From positions 558,001 to 622,000 of the forward strand of contig SNVD02012968.1 of NCBI GenBank assembly GCA_013180625.2: a stretch of DNA of 64,000 nucleotides. Reading direction: 5' to 3'. Position 1 is the first letter of the stretch. Every line of letters starts with the position of its first letter. Under the pieces are notes generated by a model that saw only the letters and a program-made list of their open reading frames with translations, made no database searches and was not told where the DNA came from. This DNA comes from Boswellia sacra (Eukaryota; Streptophyta; Magnoliopsida; Sapindales; Burseraceae). Made by a program: the position numbers and the translations under genes. Positions 45,735-57,445 of the stretch are shown one piece after another.

Positions 45735-46760
45735 GTGTTCATCTTTTCCTCTCTTTTCTTCTCTCTTTCTTGCATGAAAATTTGGTCACGAACATCTAGT
45801 GGTAGACTTGTTAGAAAAACATCATCTCCCTTAGAAAACATGGCCGACAATCATGAGGAAATATTCACAGATGAAGGGGACAACCGTTCGCAACAAAATG
45901 ATCAAAACCAACGAAGAACCCTCAAAGACTACATGAATCCGGTAAGGACTAGTGCACCATCTTGTGTAGTTTCTCCTCCAGATTCAATCCATTTCAATTT
46001 CAAACCAAGTTTTGTTCGACTTCTACCCACTTTTCATGGCCTTGACATGGAGAACCCATATTCGCACTTGAAACTCTTTGAAGAGGTATGTAGCTCCTAC
46101 ACTGACCCAAATTGTAGCATAAACACCATTAGATTAAAGCTTTTTCCTTTTTCTTTAAAAGATAAAGCTAGAACATGGCTACAAAATTTGAGGTCGAATT
46201 CCATCAGTTCATGGGATGAGATGAAACAACAATTTTTGAAAAAAATTTTTCCTACCCATAGAACAAATTCTCTTAAAAGACAAATTTCTGATTTCTCTCA
46301 AAAACAAGGGGAAACCCTTTACCAATGTTGGGATAGGTATAAGGAACTACTTAATACCTGTCCTCACCATGGGTTTGAAACTTGGAGAATAGTTGCACAC
46401 TTCTATGAAGGGTTAACACCTCAAGATAGGCAACTAGTAGAATTAATGTGTAATGGAGAATTTAAAGAAAAAGACCCTGAGGAAGCACTTGACTTCCTAG
46501 ATTCCTTGGCAGAAAAGGCACAAAATTGGGACACTGCTGGCACCTATGAGGTACCAGGCAAGGCCCCAACCTCGACATCCAATAGAGGCATTTACAACCT
46601 TAGGGAAGACCATGACCTTCAAGCCAAATTTGCATCCCTAGCTAGAAAAGTCGAGGCTTTAGAGATGAAAAAGAGTGGTCAATTGAAAATCTATTCAAGA
46701 AAATGTCTGTAACATTTGTGATGACAATGACCATTCTACTGATGATTGCCCAACTTTGCC
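45735..46760 (+). pseudogene. Gypsy-B gag
   Basis: The likely start is MADNHEEIFTDEGDNRS at 45840, though the frame is open from 45735. Ty3-type capsid domain: DMENPYSHLKLFEEVC, LFPFSLKDKARTWLQNL, SWDEMKQQFLKKIFP, ETLYQCWDRYKELLNTCPHH, FYEGLTPQDRQLVE. These are Athila/Tat signatures. A frameshift near 46700 separates the CCHC knuckle (CNICDDNDHSTDDC). Confidence 0.85.
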
Positions 46761-46885
46761 TGCCTTTAGGGAATGTCTCCATGAAGAAGCCAATGCCTTA
46801 AACACTTTCAAAAGGCCAAATCACAATCCATATTAACAAACCTACAATCCTGGTTAGAGAAATCATCCAAATTTTAGCTGGAAAA

Positions 46886-48391
46886 ATGACAATCATGCAC
46901 AATCTTCACAAGTCCCTTTTCAAACAACAAAATTTTCAAAATTCTCATGATCATGCATATGCTCCTCCTCCTAGGAATGACTTTGAAGAAACATTGCATT
47001 CATTCATTACAAAGCAAGAGACTTTCAATAGTCAAACTGCTCAAACATTAGCAAATTTGTCAGAAACTCTTGCAAAATTTGCATCTACATTTAGCATCCA
47101 AGAGAAGGAAAAATTTCCTTCTCAAACATTGCAAAACCCCAAAGATCAATCTAACTCAAATGCAGGGAGTTCAAATAACCATTATTTTGACCAAGCCAAG
47201 TCAGTCATGACCCTTCGCAATGGTAAGGTTGTTGAAAAACATATTCCTAACCTTTGTGAGAAAGAAGAAGAATCGATCTCTAAAGGGCAGGAAGAGGTTG
47301 CCAAACCAACATCTAGCGAAGAGGAAACCAAATCCTCATCTGTGCCTCCATTTCCTCAAGCATTAGCCACACAAAAGAAGCCAACTCACAATTCTGAAAT
47401 CTTTGAAATTTTCAAACAGGTAAAGGTCAACATTCCCTTGCTTGATGTGATCAAACAGGTACCTTCTTATGCAAAATTTTTGAAAGACTTGTGCACTGTG
47501 AAAAGAAAACTAAATGTGAAAAAGAAGGCATTTCTAGCCGAGCAAGTAAGTGCTATTCTTCAAAATAATAATACAGTGAAATATAAGGATCCAGGTTGTC
47601 CTACAATTTCATGTGTTATTGGAGAGCATAAAATTGAACAAGCTTTACTTGATCTTGGTGCTAGTGTGAATTTGCTTCCATATTCGGTTTTTCAGAAACT
47701 CAATTTAGGTGAGTTAAAACCGACTTCTGTGACTCTTTTGCTTGCTGATAGATCAATTAAAGTACCAAGAGGAGTAGTAGAAGATGTGTTAGTTCAAGTC
47801 GATAAATTCATTTACCCAGTGGATTTTATTGTCTTGGACACACAACCAGTGGAAGTATGTAATTCAATTCCTGTCATTCTAGGGCGTCCATTTCTAGCTA
47901 CCTCTAATGCTTTGATTAATTGCAGGAATGGAGTCATGAAGCTATCGTTTGGGAACATGACATTGGAACTTAATGTTTTCAATATGTGCAAACAACCACA
48001 TGAAGAAGAAGATGAAATTGAGGAGGCTAATATGATCGAATCTATTGTGGAAGGTCACATCCAAAAAGGGAGTTCTTCTGACCCTTTGGAAACTTGTCTC
48101 GTGAATTCATTAGAATCAAGCATGGAACTAGAATCTGATCTTTCTGATATATGTTCTTTATTGGATTGTGCACAGGTGATGGAAAAAGGCTCAAAATCAA
48201 GATTTGAAGAATTGGGGCAAATGAATGAAAGCAAGGAAGGTGAAGCTCCCAAGCTAGAATTGAAGCCCTTACCTAAAGGACTGAAATATGCATATCTTGG
48301 GGAGAATCAGACATATCCGGTGGTAATTTCTTCATCCCTCACATGCGAGCAACAAGGTAAGTTGATAGAAGTGCTTAAAAGGCATAAATGA
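46886..48391 (+). pseudogene. Gypsy-B gag C-terminus, protease and start of RT
   Basis: 501 open codons. A Gln/Ser/Thr-rich region, then FKQVKVNIPLLDVIKQVPSY (conserved in Athila). Protease: QALLDLGASVNLLPYSVF (DLGA in place of DSGA/DTGA, usual in this lineage) and PVILGRPFLAT. An acidic linker leads to LELKPLPKGLKYAYLGENQT, the entry to RT, where the element is deleted. Confidence 0.85.
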
Positions 48392-48395
48392 TTGG

Positions 48396-48941
48396 ATATC
48401 TTGGGGAGAATCAGACATATGGTGATTGGTACATTGGATGCTTGAACCCATTTACAAGAAGTGGTATAAATATTGGTAACGAAACAAATATAATTCATAT
48501 AACTAAATGGGCTAATTATCCTTATTTGAAATATCAAGGGCGGATCCCCTAACCTTAGCCTTCATTGTTATTATGTTAATTCCTCTTGTATTTTAATTAT
48601 TCTATTGTTTATGAACTTTTTATTTTATTTACTATGGTAGGTTCTACCACCTTATGAAATTGTTCTTTAATTTACTATGGTTGGTTATACCACCTATTTC
48701 CATGGATGGTTTTACCTCCTCTTGCTTTTTGTTTTATATTTGAATGGTCGGTAATACCACCTACCATCTTACATATTTATTGATATTCTCTTGTTATTTC
48801 TTTGAATTATTCATATCATATTCGCTTATCTTATAATTTGTAATGCTAAAATCCCCTTCCTCGTGGATCGATCTCGGTCTCACCGGGATTATTACTTCGA
48901 CACTCCTATACTTGGGAGACAATCCTTTTTCGGGTGTGCCA
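48396..48941 (+). repeat. Gypsy-B 3' LTR fragment with templated filler
   Basis: 48414-48941 equals 45108-45637 of the 5' LTR. The junction carries a 25-base exact copy (48396-48420) of pol sequence at 48292-48316. Confidence 0.8.
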
Positions 48942-48946
48942 CTTAT

Positions 48947-50500
48947 GAAGGCAGTGCATGCAAGTGGACAGGGAGTATTGTTAGAATTAAGCACTCTTTC
49001 CTTGGTACCGAATTCCACTCTGGGGACAATGCCTCAGACAGTGGAAGATATCCTCCTAGAGTTCCAAGAAGTGTTCACAATGCCACCAGGATTACCCCCT
49101 GTAAGGGGTAGAGAACATGCTATAACTCTTAAGGATGAAGGCAAACCCATTAATGTACGACCCTATCGGTACCCGCAAATTCAAAAAGAAGAGATAGAGA
49201 AGCTGGACTGTGAAATGTTGGCTGCTGGTATAATTAGGAAAAGTAGCAGCCTTTTTTCCAGTCCAGTCTTATTGGTGAAGAAGAAAGATGGTAGTTAGTG
49301 GTTTTGTGTAGATTATCGAGCTCTAAATCAGGCCACAATTCCAAACAAGTATCCAATTCCAATAATTGATGAACTCTTGGATGAATTACATGGCGCTTGT
49401 ATTTTCTCCAAGTTGGATCTCAAATCAGGTTATCATCAAATACGGGTCAGGTCTGAGGATGTACACAAAACTGCTTTCCGGACACATGATGGGCACTGTG
49501 AATTCCTGGTAATGCCTTTCGGCCTCACTAATGCCCCCTCAACTTTTCAGGCTTTGATGAATGAAATATTTAGAAAATATTTAAGGCGATTTGTTCTCGT
49601 CTTCTTTAATGATATATTAGTGTATAGTAGGAGTGTGGAAGAACATTTACAGCATCTAACAATTGTGCTGAAAACACTCCTAGATCAGCAACTGTATGCT
49701 AATAAGAAGAAGTGTCTATTTGCTCAAGACAGCTTAGAGTATTTGAGGCACATAATTTCTGCTGAGGGAGTGGCTGTGGACAGTTCTAAGATTGTAGCAA
49801 TAATGCAGTGGCCTGTTCCAAAGAATCTGAGGGAATTAAAAGGATTTCTTGGACTGACAGGATACTATAGAAAATTTGTGGCTGGTTATGGTATGTTGGC
49901 CTCTCCACTAACTGAACAGCTTAAGAAGGATGCTTTCAAATGGGATAATAAAGCTACTGAAGCCTTTAATAGATTAAAAACAGCCATGACTACGGTACTA
50001 GTTTTGGCATTACCCGATTTCTCCCAACCCTTCATTATTGATACTGATGCTTCTGGTATGGGAATTGGTGCTGTGTTAATGCAGGGAAGCATACCAGTGG
50101 CTTATTACAGCCATATGCTTCCTCAAACCCAAAGGTTAAAGTCAATTTATGAGAAGGAGCTAATTGCCATAGTTATGGCAGTTAAAAAATGGCAACCTTA
50201 CCTTCTTGGCAAGAAATTTGTGGTTAGAACTGACCAGAGAAGCCTAAAATATCTCCTGGAACAGAGGTTGATAAGTGGGGAGCATCAGAAATGGTTAGCC
50301 AAATTAATGGGGTTTGACTTTGAAATTCAATACAAACCTGGTTTAGAGAACAGGGCAGCAGATGCCTTATCTAGACATCCGGATTTCACAGCTCTATCTA
50401 TTTCTCCTTCTTTTGATTATGACCTGGTGGGAAAGGAATTAGAAGATGATGTTGAGTTGAAGAAGCTGAAAGATGACATTACAGTAGGGAATGGCTAATC
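48947..50500 (+). pseudogene. Gypsy-A reverse transcriptase and RNase H
   Basis: From the Gypsy-B target copy on: DILLEFQEVFTMPPGLPP, LVKKKDGS then a stop at 49297-49299, [52 protein letters not shown]. The catalytic box reads [10 protein letters not shown] where FxDDI is normal, so the first metal-binding Asp is Asn. RNase [51 protein letters not shown]. It ends at about 50498 with a frameshift. Confidence 0.88.
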
Positions 50501-51272
50501 CAGAGGCATATGCGGTGGTTCAAGGGAAGCTTTTATATAAGGGCAGAATAGTCCTGACCAGGAAGTCTAAGCTGATTCCTAAGCTGTTGAAAGAATTCCA
50601 TGACAGCCCTATTGGAGGTCACTCCGGATTGCTTAGGACCACTCAACGAATTTCTAATGAATTTTTCTGGCCTGGAATGAAGAAGGAAATTAAAGCCTAT
50701 GTAGAATCTTGTGCCATTTGCCAGTAAAACAAGTACTTGGCGCTGTCACCAGCCAGATTACTTCAGCCTCTACCCATTCCTAGTGAAGTTTGGGAAGATA
50801 TTTCTATGGATTTCATTAAAGGGTTGCCTAGATCTGAAGGGTATGATGCTATTTTGGTAGTGGTTGACAGGTTGAGTAAATACGCTCATTTTCTGCCCTT
50901 AAACATCCTTTTAATGCTCAAGTGGTGGCAGCAGTTTTTGTTAAGGAAGTGGTTAGGCTCCATGGTATTCCACGCTCCATCATCACTGATAGGGACCGTA
51001 TTTTCCTCAGTTTATTTTGGACTGAATTCTTCAAAATGCAGGGCACTCAATTGAAACGTAGTACAGCCTACCAGCCGCAAACCGATGGTCAATCGGAGGT
51101 GGTGAACCGCTGTCTTGAGACCTATTTGCGGTGTTTTGTTGGTGGCAAACCCAAACAGTGGGCACAATGGCTTTCTTGGGAGGAATACTGGTACAATACC
51201 ACTTATCACGCTTCAGCCAAGAAAGAGATCTGGTCTATCTCTGACTTCAACCATATAGACAGCAATCTCTAG
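50501..51272 (+). pseudogene. Gypsy-A integrase
   Basis: Zinc-binding HHCC domain (IGGHSGLLRTTQRI ... CAICQ), then a stop at 50725-50727. Core: [20 protein letters not shown] (first D). A frameshift near 50910, then [14 protein letters not shown] (second D) and QPQTDGQSEVVNR (E). Another break comes after 51230. Confidence 0.88.
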
Positions 51273-51730
51273 CTCGCAGGAGAAATCAGAAGTTGAGCCC
51301 TAGATATTATGGACCTTTTCCAATGGAAAACAAAGTTGGACAGCTGGCTTACAGATTAAAATTACTGGCTGGTTCTACTGTGCATCCAGTCTTTCATGTG
51401 TCCCAACTTAAAAAACTGATAGGAAACACTCCAGCCTCACCTTTGCTTCCTTCTCAGATTAGTTCTACCATGGAGTTAGTCGCTGAACCAGAGAAGGTGC
51501 TGGATGTACGCCAAAGGACAGAGGAATATGGGGTAGTTACGGAAGTACTTGTCAAATGGAAAGGTCTTGCGGAATTTGAAGCCACTTGGGAGCAGTTTAA
51601 CTTGCTTAAGCAGCAGTTTTCAGAGTTTCACCTTGAGGACAAGGTGAATGCTTGGGCAGAGGGTATTGATAGACCTCCAGTCAGGTTTACGTATGTTAGA
51701 CGCCATCTGAATAAGGAGAGAGGAGGGTAG
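51273..51730 (+). pseudogene. Gypsy-A integrase tail and chromodomain
   Basis: MSPRYYGPFPMENKVGQLAY, LLAGSTVHPVFHVSQLKK (conserved Ty3 tail), then the chromodomain VLVKWKGLAEFEATWEQF. The ORF runs about 60 bases into the 3' LTR. Chromodomains of this type direct insertion to marked chromatin. Confidence 0.88.
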
Positions 51731-52062
51731 AATTGGAAGAAATGTTTATTTTTCTGTTATGAGCTAGAGCTAGGCAGTAGAGTTAGTTATTTTCTTAGGG
51801 AGTTATGCAAGTTAGTTAGAGGATATAAGGGAGGGCCGAGAGAGGAAAAAAGGGGGGAAATTGTGAATGAGAATTTTGTAGAGATTCTATCTCTAAGGAG
51901 AGTTGGCAGGACTCTCGAATATCCTGCCTCCTATCAATTTATCAACAAATCTTTTCCTACTCATATAATTTCCATAGCTTAAATTCCAGAATAGTTCACA
52001 AGCAATACATCCAAACTAGCTATCCATTCAAAGAGGTGTGTGAGGTGATCAGAGAGCTATCA
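51667..52062 (+). repeat. Gypsy-A 3' LTR
   Basis: 396 bases, same ends as the 5' copy. Confidence 0.92.
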
Positions 52063-52067
52063 ACACA

Positions 52068-53667
52068 GAATCAAAAGATGAAAGTAGTGGTAAAGGAGGA
52101 CTATGATAAACAGATCTAACATAGCTTGGAGAGGAAGATTGTTGATTTGCAAAAGGAAACTGCGATTCATAAAAAGTAAAATGCGTGGAAATGTAAATTA
52201 TGTCAATAGCTGCCAAGCATTTGTAACCTTTATGCCTAGACCTATAGCCAATAAAGGTGCAAGGAAAAGATCTGAATTATAACTTATGTGAGTTATAAGG
52301 TCTTAGATATGGAAAACACAAAAAAAAAAAAAAACCAAAAACTTTCAGAAATTTATAATCACATAAGACTTTAAACAACATTTGCATTGGTGATGTAAAG
52401 TGAAGAACTGAACTAGGCAATCTGTTGATTAAAAACATAGCACAGGAGAAAGCTTCTGACCAGAATTTAAATCGTAAAGATGCTTATGCATGCAAAGTAA
52501 GACCAAGTTGTCTGCTTACTTTCAATAATGCCATTTTGTTTAGAGGAATAAGGACAAGAATTTCTAAACAAAATTCCACAAGAATCAAACAAGGAGCTAA
52601 GAGTTCAAAATTCTCCACCCCAATCAGATTGGAAGATTTTGATTTTTGTGTTTCACTGTAGTTCTGCTTGTGTTTTGAAATGAAGAACAATTGAGAGACT
52701 TCTGATTTAGATTTTAAGAAATATATCCAAGTACACCTCAAATATGCATCAACAAAGGTTATATATTATCTAAAACCATTTTGAGCAACGACGGGTGAAG
52801 GACCCCAAAGATCAGCTTCAATCAATTGCAATGCAGTTGTATATTGTGTTTGAGAAGAGTGAAAAGGTGATTTGTGATTTTTTCCCATTTGCCAAGCACT
52901 ATATACAAAAGGAATTTTATTCATACGAAATGGAATATTACAACGTGGCAGAACCTTGGTTACAATTGACTGAGTGCTCAAGTCTTTTATGCCAAAGTTT
53001 CAAGGGAGAAGAACTCTAATTGATGATAAACTGATCATCACACTGAATTGGACTAGAATGAAACTGACTTACAAATGTATTAGATAGATTTTTAGTAGAA
53101 AGACTATTAGCAGAAGTAATTTCTCCTTTGTGCTTGTTCTTTGACAGACTAAATTTGTATAATCGCCCACTAAGAGTCCCTTGCAAAAGAATTTGTTTGG
53201 TGGCTTGATCCTTCATAAGACAAAAAGAAGGATGAAACACAAAAAAGACATTGTTATCACGTGCAAATTATGACACAGAAATCAGATTTTTAGTGATAAA
53301 AGGAACATGAAGCAAATTATTAAGACTAGATTACCGGAACCTAAACTAGAACAAAAGAAAAGATGACCAGTATGGAAAATGGACAAACCTGCACCATTGC
53401 CAATATGAATTTTGCCTTGACCTTGATACTCTGAACCAAATGAAAGGTTTTTTAGATCACTAGTAATGTGATTTGTAGCTCGAGAATCAAGATACCAGCA
53501 GTTATCAGTCACTAAATATAATGTAGCAATCATTGCACCACCTGAATTATTGCCACCAAGAATCCCTGTAGGATTGTGACTTCCACTCCCATTAGACTTG
53601 ACAAGAAAAGCATTACCTTTATTACCAGTAGGAAAGCCTATATTGGATGTTCCAGTAGTTCTATTAT
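52068..53667 (-). pseudogene. Copia-C protease, pre-integrase and integrase (degenerate)
   Basis: Read downward on the minus strand. Protease CWYLDSRATNHITSDLKNL (53533-53282), where DSGA reads DSRA. Pre-integrase remnant KQILLQGTLSGRLYKFSL (about 53190). Then WQMGKNHKSPFHSSQTQYT, LIEADLWGPSPVVAQNGF and RCTWIYFLKSKSEV of the integrase. Many stops. It continues at 42105 beyond Gypsy-A. Confidence 0.75.
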
Positions 53668-54410
53668 GGGAAAATTGAGAAAATAGACAAAATTAGGGGG
53701 TCTCATTGAAAAATAGACACGTTCTCAAAAATTTTCATGTCATAGACACTTTCTTGACAAAAAGACTAAAATACCCTTTGAAATTACTTGCATGTGATTA
53801 CTTGTATCCGACACTCTTTTTGGGGATGAAATTGTTAAATTACAAACTATGGGGACTAAAAAGAAATTACAAACTATGGGGACTAAAAAGAAATTATATC
53901 ACGCGGAGACGACACTCGACACAACTCGACACTCGACACACCACTCAAAAACACTCGACACTCGACATTTCACCACTCGAAAAACACTCGAAACTCGACA
54001 TTTCACCATTCGACAAACTCGAAACTCGACATTTCACCACTCGAAAACACTCGAAACTCGACATTTCACCACTCGAAAACACTCGAAACTCGACATTTCA
54101 CCTCGACATTTCACCACTCGAAAACACTCGAAACTCGACATTTCACCACTCGACAACACTCGAAACTCGACATTTCACCACTCGAAAACACTCGACACTC
54201 GACATTTCACCACTCGAAAACACTCGACACTAATTGTAAAAGGAACTAAGAGAGGGAGATGGGTTTCGGAAATGAGCCTTTGGAAAAAAATTGAAAAATA
54301 AGGGTAATTGGGTCTTTTTATTAAGAAAGTGTCTATGACATAAAAATTTTTGAGAACGTGTCTAAATTTCAACAAGGGTTCCTAATTTTGTCTATTTTCT
54401 CAATTTTCCC
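53668..54410. mobile_element. non-autonomous Mutator-like element, copy 2
   Basis: Perfect 9-base duplication TTCTATTAT (53659-53667 and 54411-54419). Inverted ends GGGAAAATTGAGAAAATAGA...CTCAATTTTCCC with about 90 bases of arm similarity. No transposase; the interior is a tandem repeat. It sits inside the gag/protease part of Copia-C. Confidence 0.85.
53905..54232. repeat. 32-base tandem repeat inside the Mutator-like element
   Basis: About eight imperfect units of ACTCGACATTTCACC plus ACTCGAAAACACTCGAA. Confidence 0.85.
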
Positions 54411-54419
54411 TTCTATTAT

Positions 54420-55562
54420 TTGAATTATAACTAGAGTTGAGATTATTAAACGCAGTAAAGTTCACATCAAACCTATAAAAGCACTTGTGAACTGTATGAC
54501 CTATCTTTCTGCATAATTGGCACTGAGGTCTACTACCATCGTTCCATGACCTATTCTTGCCTCCTCCTCTTCCTCCATTAAAAGCTGCATTCCAGAGTTC
54601 ATTCCTCCATTAAAGCCTTGCATACCACGGGGTATTCCAGAAGATCTTCCACCTTGATATCCTCTTTGATTGTTACCTTGTGGAGTCCAATTCTTTCTAT
54701 TTTGAACAAAGTTGGCTGACATTTGTGTTTCAGAAACAACTGAATTCCGTAATATTCTAGTCTCAGAAGCTAAGAGCATGCAGAACCAGCTTTAGGAGAC
54801 AGGGATTCATCTTTTGAAGTTATAAAAGCAACCATAGATTCATAGTCACTCCCTAAACCTGAGACAATTGCTAAAATCTGATCCATCTCAGAAATTGGAT
54901 GTCCAGAGGCAGTAAGGATATCACATAGTGTCTTGATCTTGGTGAGCTACTCTCTCATGGTTAAACTTCCTTTCTTTTGAGTTTGCAGCCGACACTTGTA
55001 TTACATCACTTTAGCAGAGGTTTGAGATGCAAACAATTGTTCTATCGTGCTCCATATATTCCTAGATGTGACACATCTTATAAGTTAATGGAAGATAACC
55101 AGGACTAACAGAAGCTAACAACCATGATACAAGTAACTGATCTTGGAGATGATGAACAATATAAGTTAGATTAACTAACATTGTACCTCCTTCTCCTTGT
55201 ATTATCTCTGATGGAACTGATTTGGTGCCAAGAATATAACCCTTGCTACTCTAGCCACTTATCGCAGCACTTACTTGCTGTTTCCACAAGAGAAAAGTAT
55301 CTTCATCTAGCCTGACTGCAACGAGCTGATTCATCATATTCACCACCGTTAAAGCAGTAGTTGTAGAGGAAATTGAAGAAATTGAAGATGAAGCAGTTAT
55401 TGAAGATCCTCCGATGGTGAAAGTTGATGCTCCAACTCCTGTTGCTGTTTGTGGAGCTTGAAAAGAAAAAAAAATAGTAGAATTAGTATAAGAGGATCCT
55501 ACTGGAATTGACGAATTTTGATTTGCGATGTGTGGGAACAACAAGATTTGGCTCCGATACCA
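54420..55562 (-). pseudogene. Copia-C gag
   Basis: N-terminus at about 55480-55251: a Ser/Thr-rich leader, then VNMMNQLVAVRLDEDTFLLW, the usual start of Copia gag of this type. Middle part degenerate. C-terminal Gly/Arg/Asn-rich stretch (54720-54540: NNQRGYQGGRSSG) next to a zinc-knuckle-like CQLCRKIGHTVHKCF in another frame. PBS TGGTATCGGAGCC lies at about 55550-55562. Confidence 0.7.
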
Positions 55563-55815
55563 AATCAAGATTCTAGGTTTCCCGTTGGAAAGGAAGCAAG
55601 AGAATAAAAGAAAACTAAAAGAAGAGAAAACATAATTCTGGAACTTTCTTTGTTATTGATTAGAAACTGACTAGAATGAAATGAATACAAGAGCAATCGT
55701 TTATGCACTAACTATGGTTAACAGTTCACTAACACAGGCTCTAAGTAAAAAGCTAACTGCTCTACTCTGCTGGCACTGCCACCTCAGCAACAGTAACAAT
55801 AGACATTCTAACTAG
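55563..55815 (-). repeat. Copia-C 5' LTR
   Basis: Inverted partner of 29231-29484. I could not identify a target duplication around the two outer edges. Confidence 0.75.
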
Positions 55816-56400
55816 CCCGAAGTTTCAAGAAGGGGGAAACAGAATTGAGAGGAACTAGAATCTCTGTCCACATAGCAGATTGGTCAAAATGTTGGCAAGT
55901 TCTCGGGCTAAACCTCATCATCAGGTGACAAAATGAGACATCTCAAGTATATAGTACTCCATTACTATCTCCATGCCATCCAGAAATGTATACTTGTGAT
56001 TACACGCATTAGTTATTATCCTTGGAAAGTCTCAAGAATTCCAAATTGAAAGCAAAATATCTCAAGTATACCATTACTAACAAGAGTTACAACGTCAAAT
56101 CAATTAACAATAGCAGGATTAATGCATCAAGCCATTTTTATTGCATCAATCGTGTATGCCAATAGTGCCACCTAGCAGAAGATAAACTCGGCACTCAGCA
56201 GAACAGGAAAAGATAGAATATTTATCACCAACTCTTTGCAATAGCTTCAGCACAAGGATTATGTTAACAAAATGTCACATTAAGAGTACGATGTGCGTGT
56301 AAACTTACAATATAACCATTCAAAGGATTGTCAAATCCCTGTTTAACAACTTTACGCAACTGAGAGAATTGAATATTGGAGCTGTTACAATTCCCTAAAC
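55816..56400. other. spacer without a supported gene
   Basis: No domain or repeat recognised. The sequence is less AT-rich than typical spacer here. Confidence 0.4.
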
Positions 56401-56418
56401 CAGAGAGGAAAAGGCATA

Positions 56419-56935
56419 TCAGGATAATATTATGAATCTAATTGCTGAGAAACAAGAGCATCCACCAAGAAAGAGATGGAGAATGGGGTCAAGAACATTC
56501 CCAAGTATAGACACCATCCAGGGAGCTTTAATAAATTGGGCATCATGGATGAGAAGACCATTGAACAACAATGGCTCCAAGGCACCAGTTACTGATTTAT
56601 ATACAGGTCGGCCAGGGAAAATGCAATATACACAGTTGATGAGAATGCTACCATGCTCTTGCACCTGTGAATACAAGTGTAAAGACAACTAAGATTACAA
56701 CAATTTTCTTGGATTAATTAGTGGACTAATCCGCAATTTCATCATGGTCCCAATGGGAATTATGAACCGTCACAGAATTTTCCAGATGATGTCTTCAAGC
56801 CTCAGTTTGTTGCCTTTTTCTCCAAGAGACTCGAAACACAAGGTGTATACCAGAAAATATACCCAGACCATAGAGCAGGTTATCTTTTAAAGCGCCATGA
56901 ATTTATCAGTCATGTTATTATACTATGAAACAATG
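56419..56935. other. exon-like debris of unknown identity
   Basis: Minus strand 56670-56419 reads VQEHGSILINCVYCIFPGRP, then EPLLFNGLLIHDAQFIKAPW, behind an acceptor-like CAG. This looks protein-like but I cannot name it. On the plus strand 56719-56930 an open stretch reads FKPQFVAFFSKRLETQGVYQ. There is no start, no complete frame and no known domain, so a decayed gene is likelier than an active one. Confidence 0.3.
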
Positions 56936-56937
56936 GT

Positions 56938-57445
56938 ATTATAATATTATGGTAGCGTCAACTTTTCCAAGAATTTATCAGCCTCTTCCACGTTCGCAAT
57001 TAGGCAATAACTTGATGATAAGCTCTTCTCCCCTAGCTTCTAACTGGATTACATCGTCTCGGAGAATTTTATTACTAGTCATGATTCAATGTACTAATTT
57101 TAGATTTATAATTACAATATTTAACTATTCATAATTTGATTACACAAAATTCTATATAGCATCATCAATCTAAGATAAGTACAACATTGTGATTGGTACA
57201 CAATTCTAATAAAATTCACTTACCATCTCATTTTCTAAAACATATTAGTTTTGCTTAAAACAATTATCTTAATTTTTTTAATTAAATATTTATACTCGTC
57301 TGTAATTTTTGATCTACTACAACTTATGATTGTGAAAAAGGAGTTAAAAGCAAGAATTAAAAAATTAATAAGATATTAAAATTAAAATAAAATTAATAAT
57401 GGTACCTATTAATAGTTGCCAGTCTCGTATCAATTTGACACAGAC
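56938..57445 (+). repeat. diverged copy of the hydrolase 3' flank
   Basis: Matches about 17950-18625 in order: GCGTCAACTTTTCC, AAGAATTTATCAGCC, TTCTAACTGGATT, TAAGATAAGTAC-like, ATTCTAATAAAA(T/G)TCACTT. It lacks the MITE at 18135. Confidence 0.65.

Larger units (their letters stand above)
44110..48941 (+). mobile_element. Gypsy-B, Athila-like LTR retrotransposon, internally deleted
   Basis: 5' LTR 44110-45637, PBS, gag, gag C-terminus/protease, then a truncated 3' LTR (48414-48941). The duplication CTTAT lies at 44105-44109 and 48942-48946. RT, RNase H, integrase and about 1 kb of the 3' LTR are missing. It interrupts Gypsy-A between protease and RT. Confidence 0.88.
42106..52062 (+). mobile_element. 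Gypsy-A, chromovirus LTR retrotransposon
   Basis: LTRs of 396 bases at 42106-42501 and 51667-52062 (TGATAGACCTCC...GAGCTATCA), with about ten differences between them. Perfect 5-base duplication ACACA at 42101-42105 and 52063-52067. The order gag, protease, RT, RNase H, integrase, chromodomain defines a plant chromovirus. It lies inside Copia-C integrase/RT and is itself split by an Athila-like element. Confidence 0.93.

Noticed and set aside
53905..54232. CRISPR-like array
   Set aside because: Units are contiguous with no unique spacers, and this is a plant nuclear genome.
53849..54301. ORFs of 150-175 codons with repeated TRHFTTRKHSK-like units
   Set aside because: Direct translation of the 32-base tandem repeat inside a MULE; several frames are open because the unit lacks stops.
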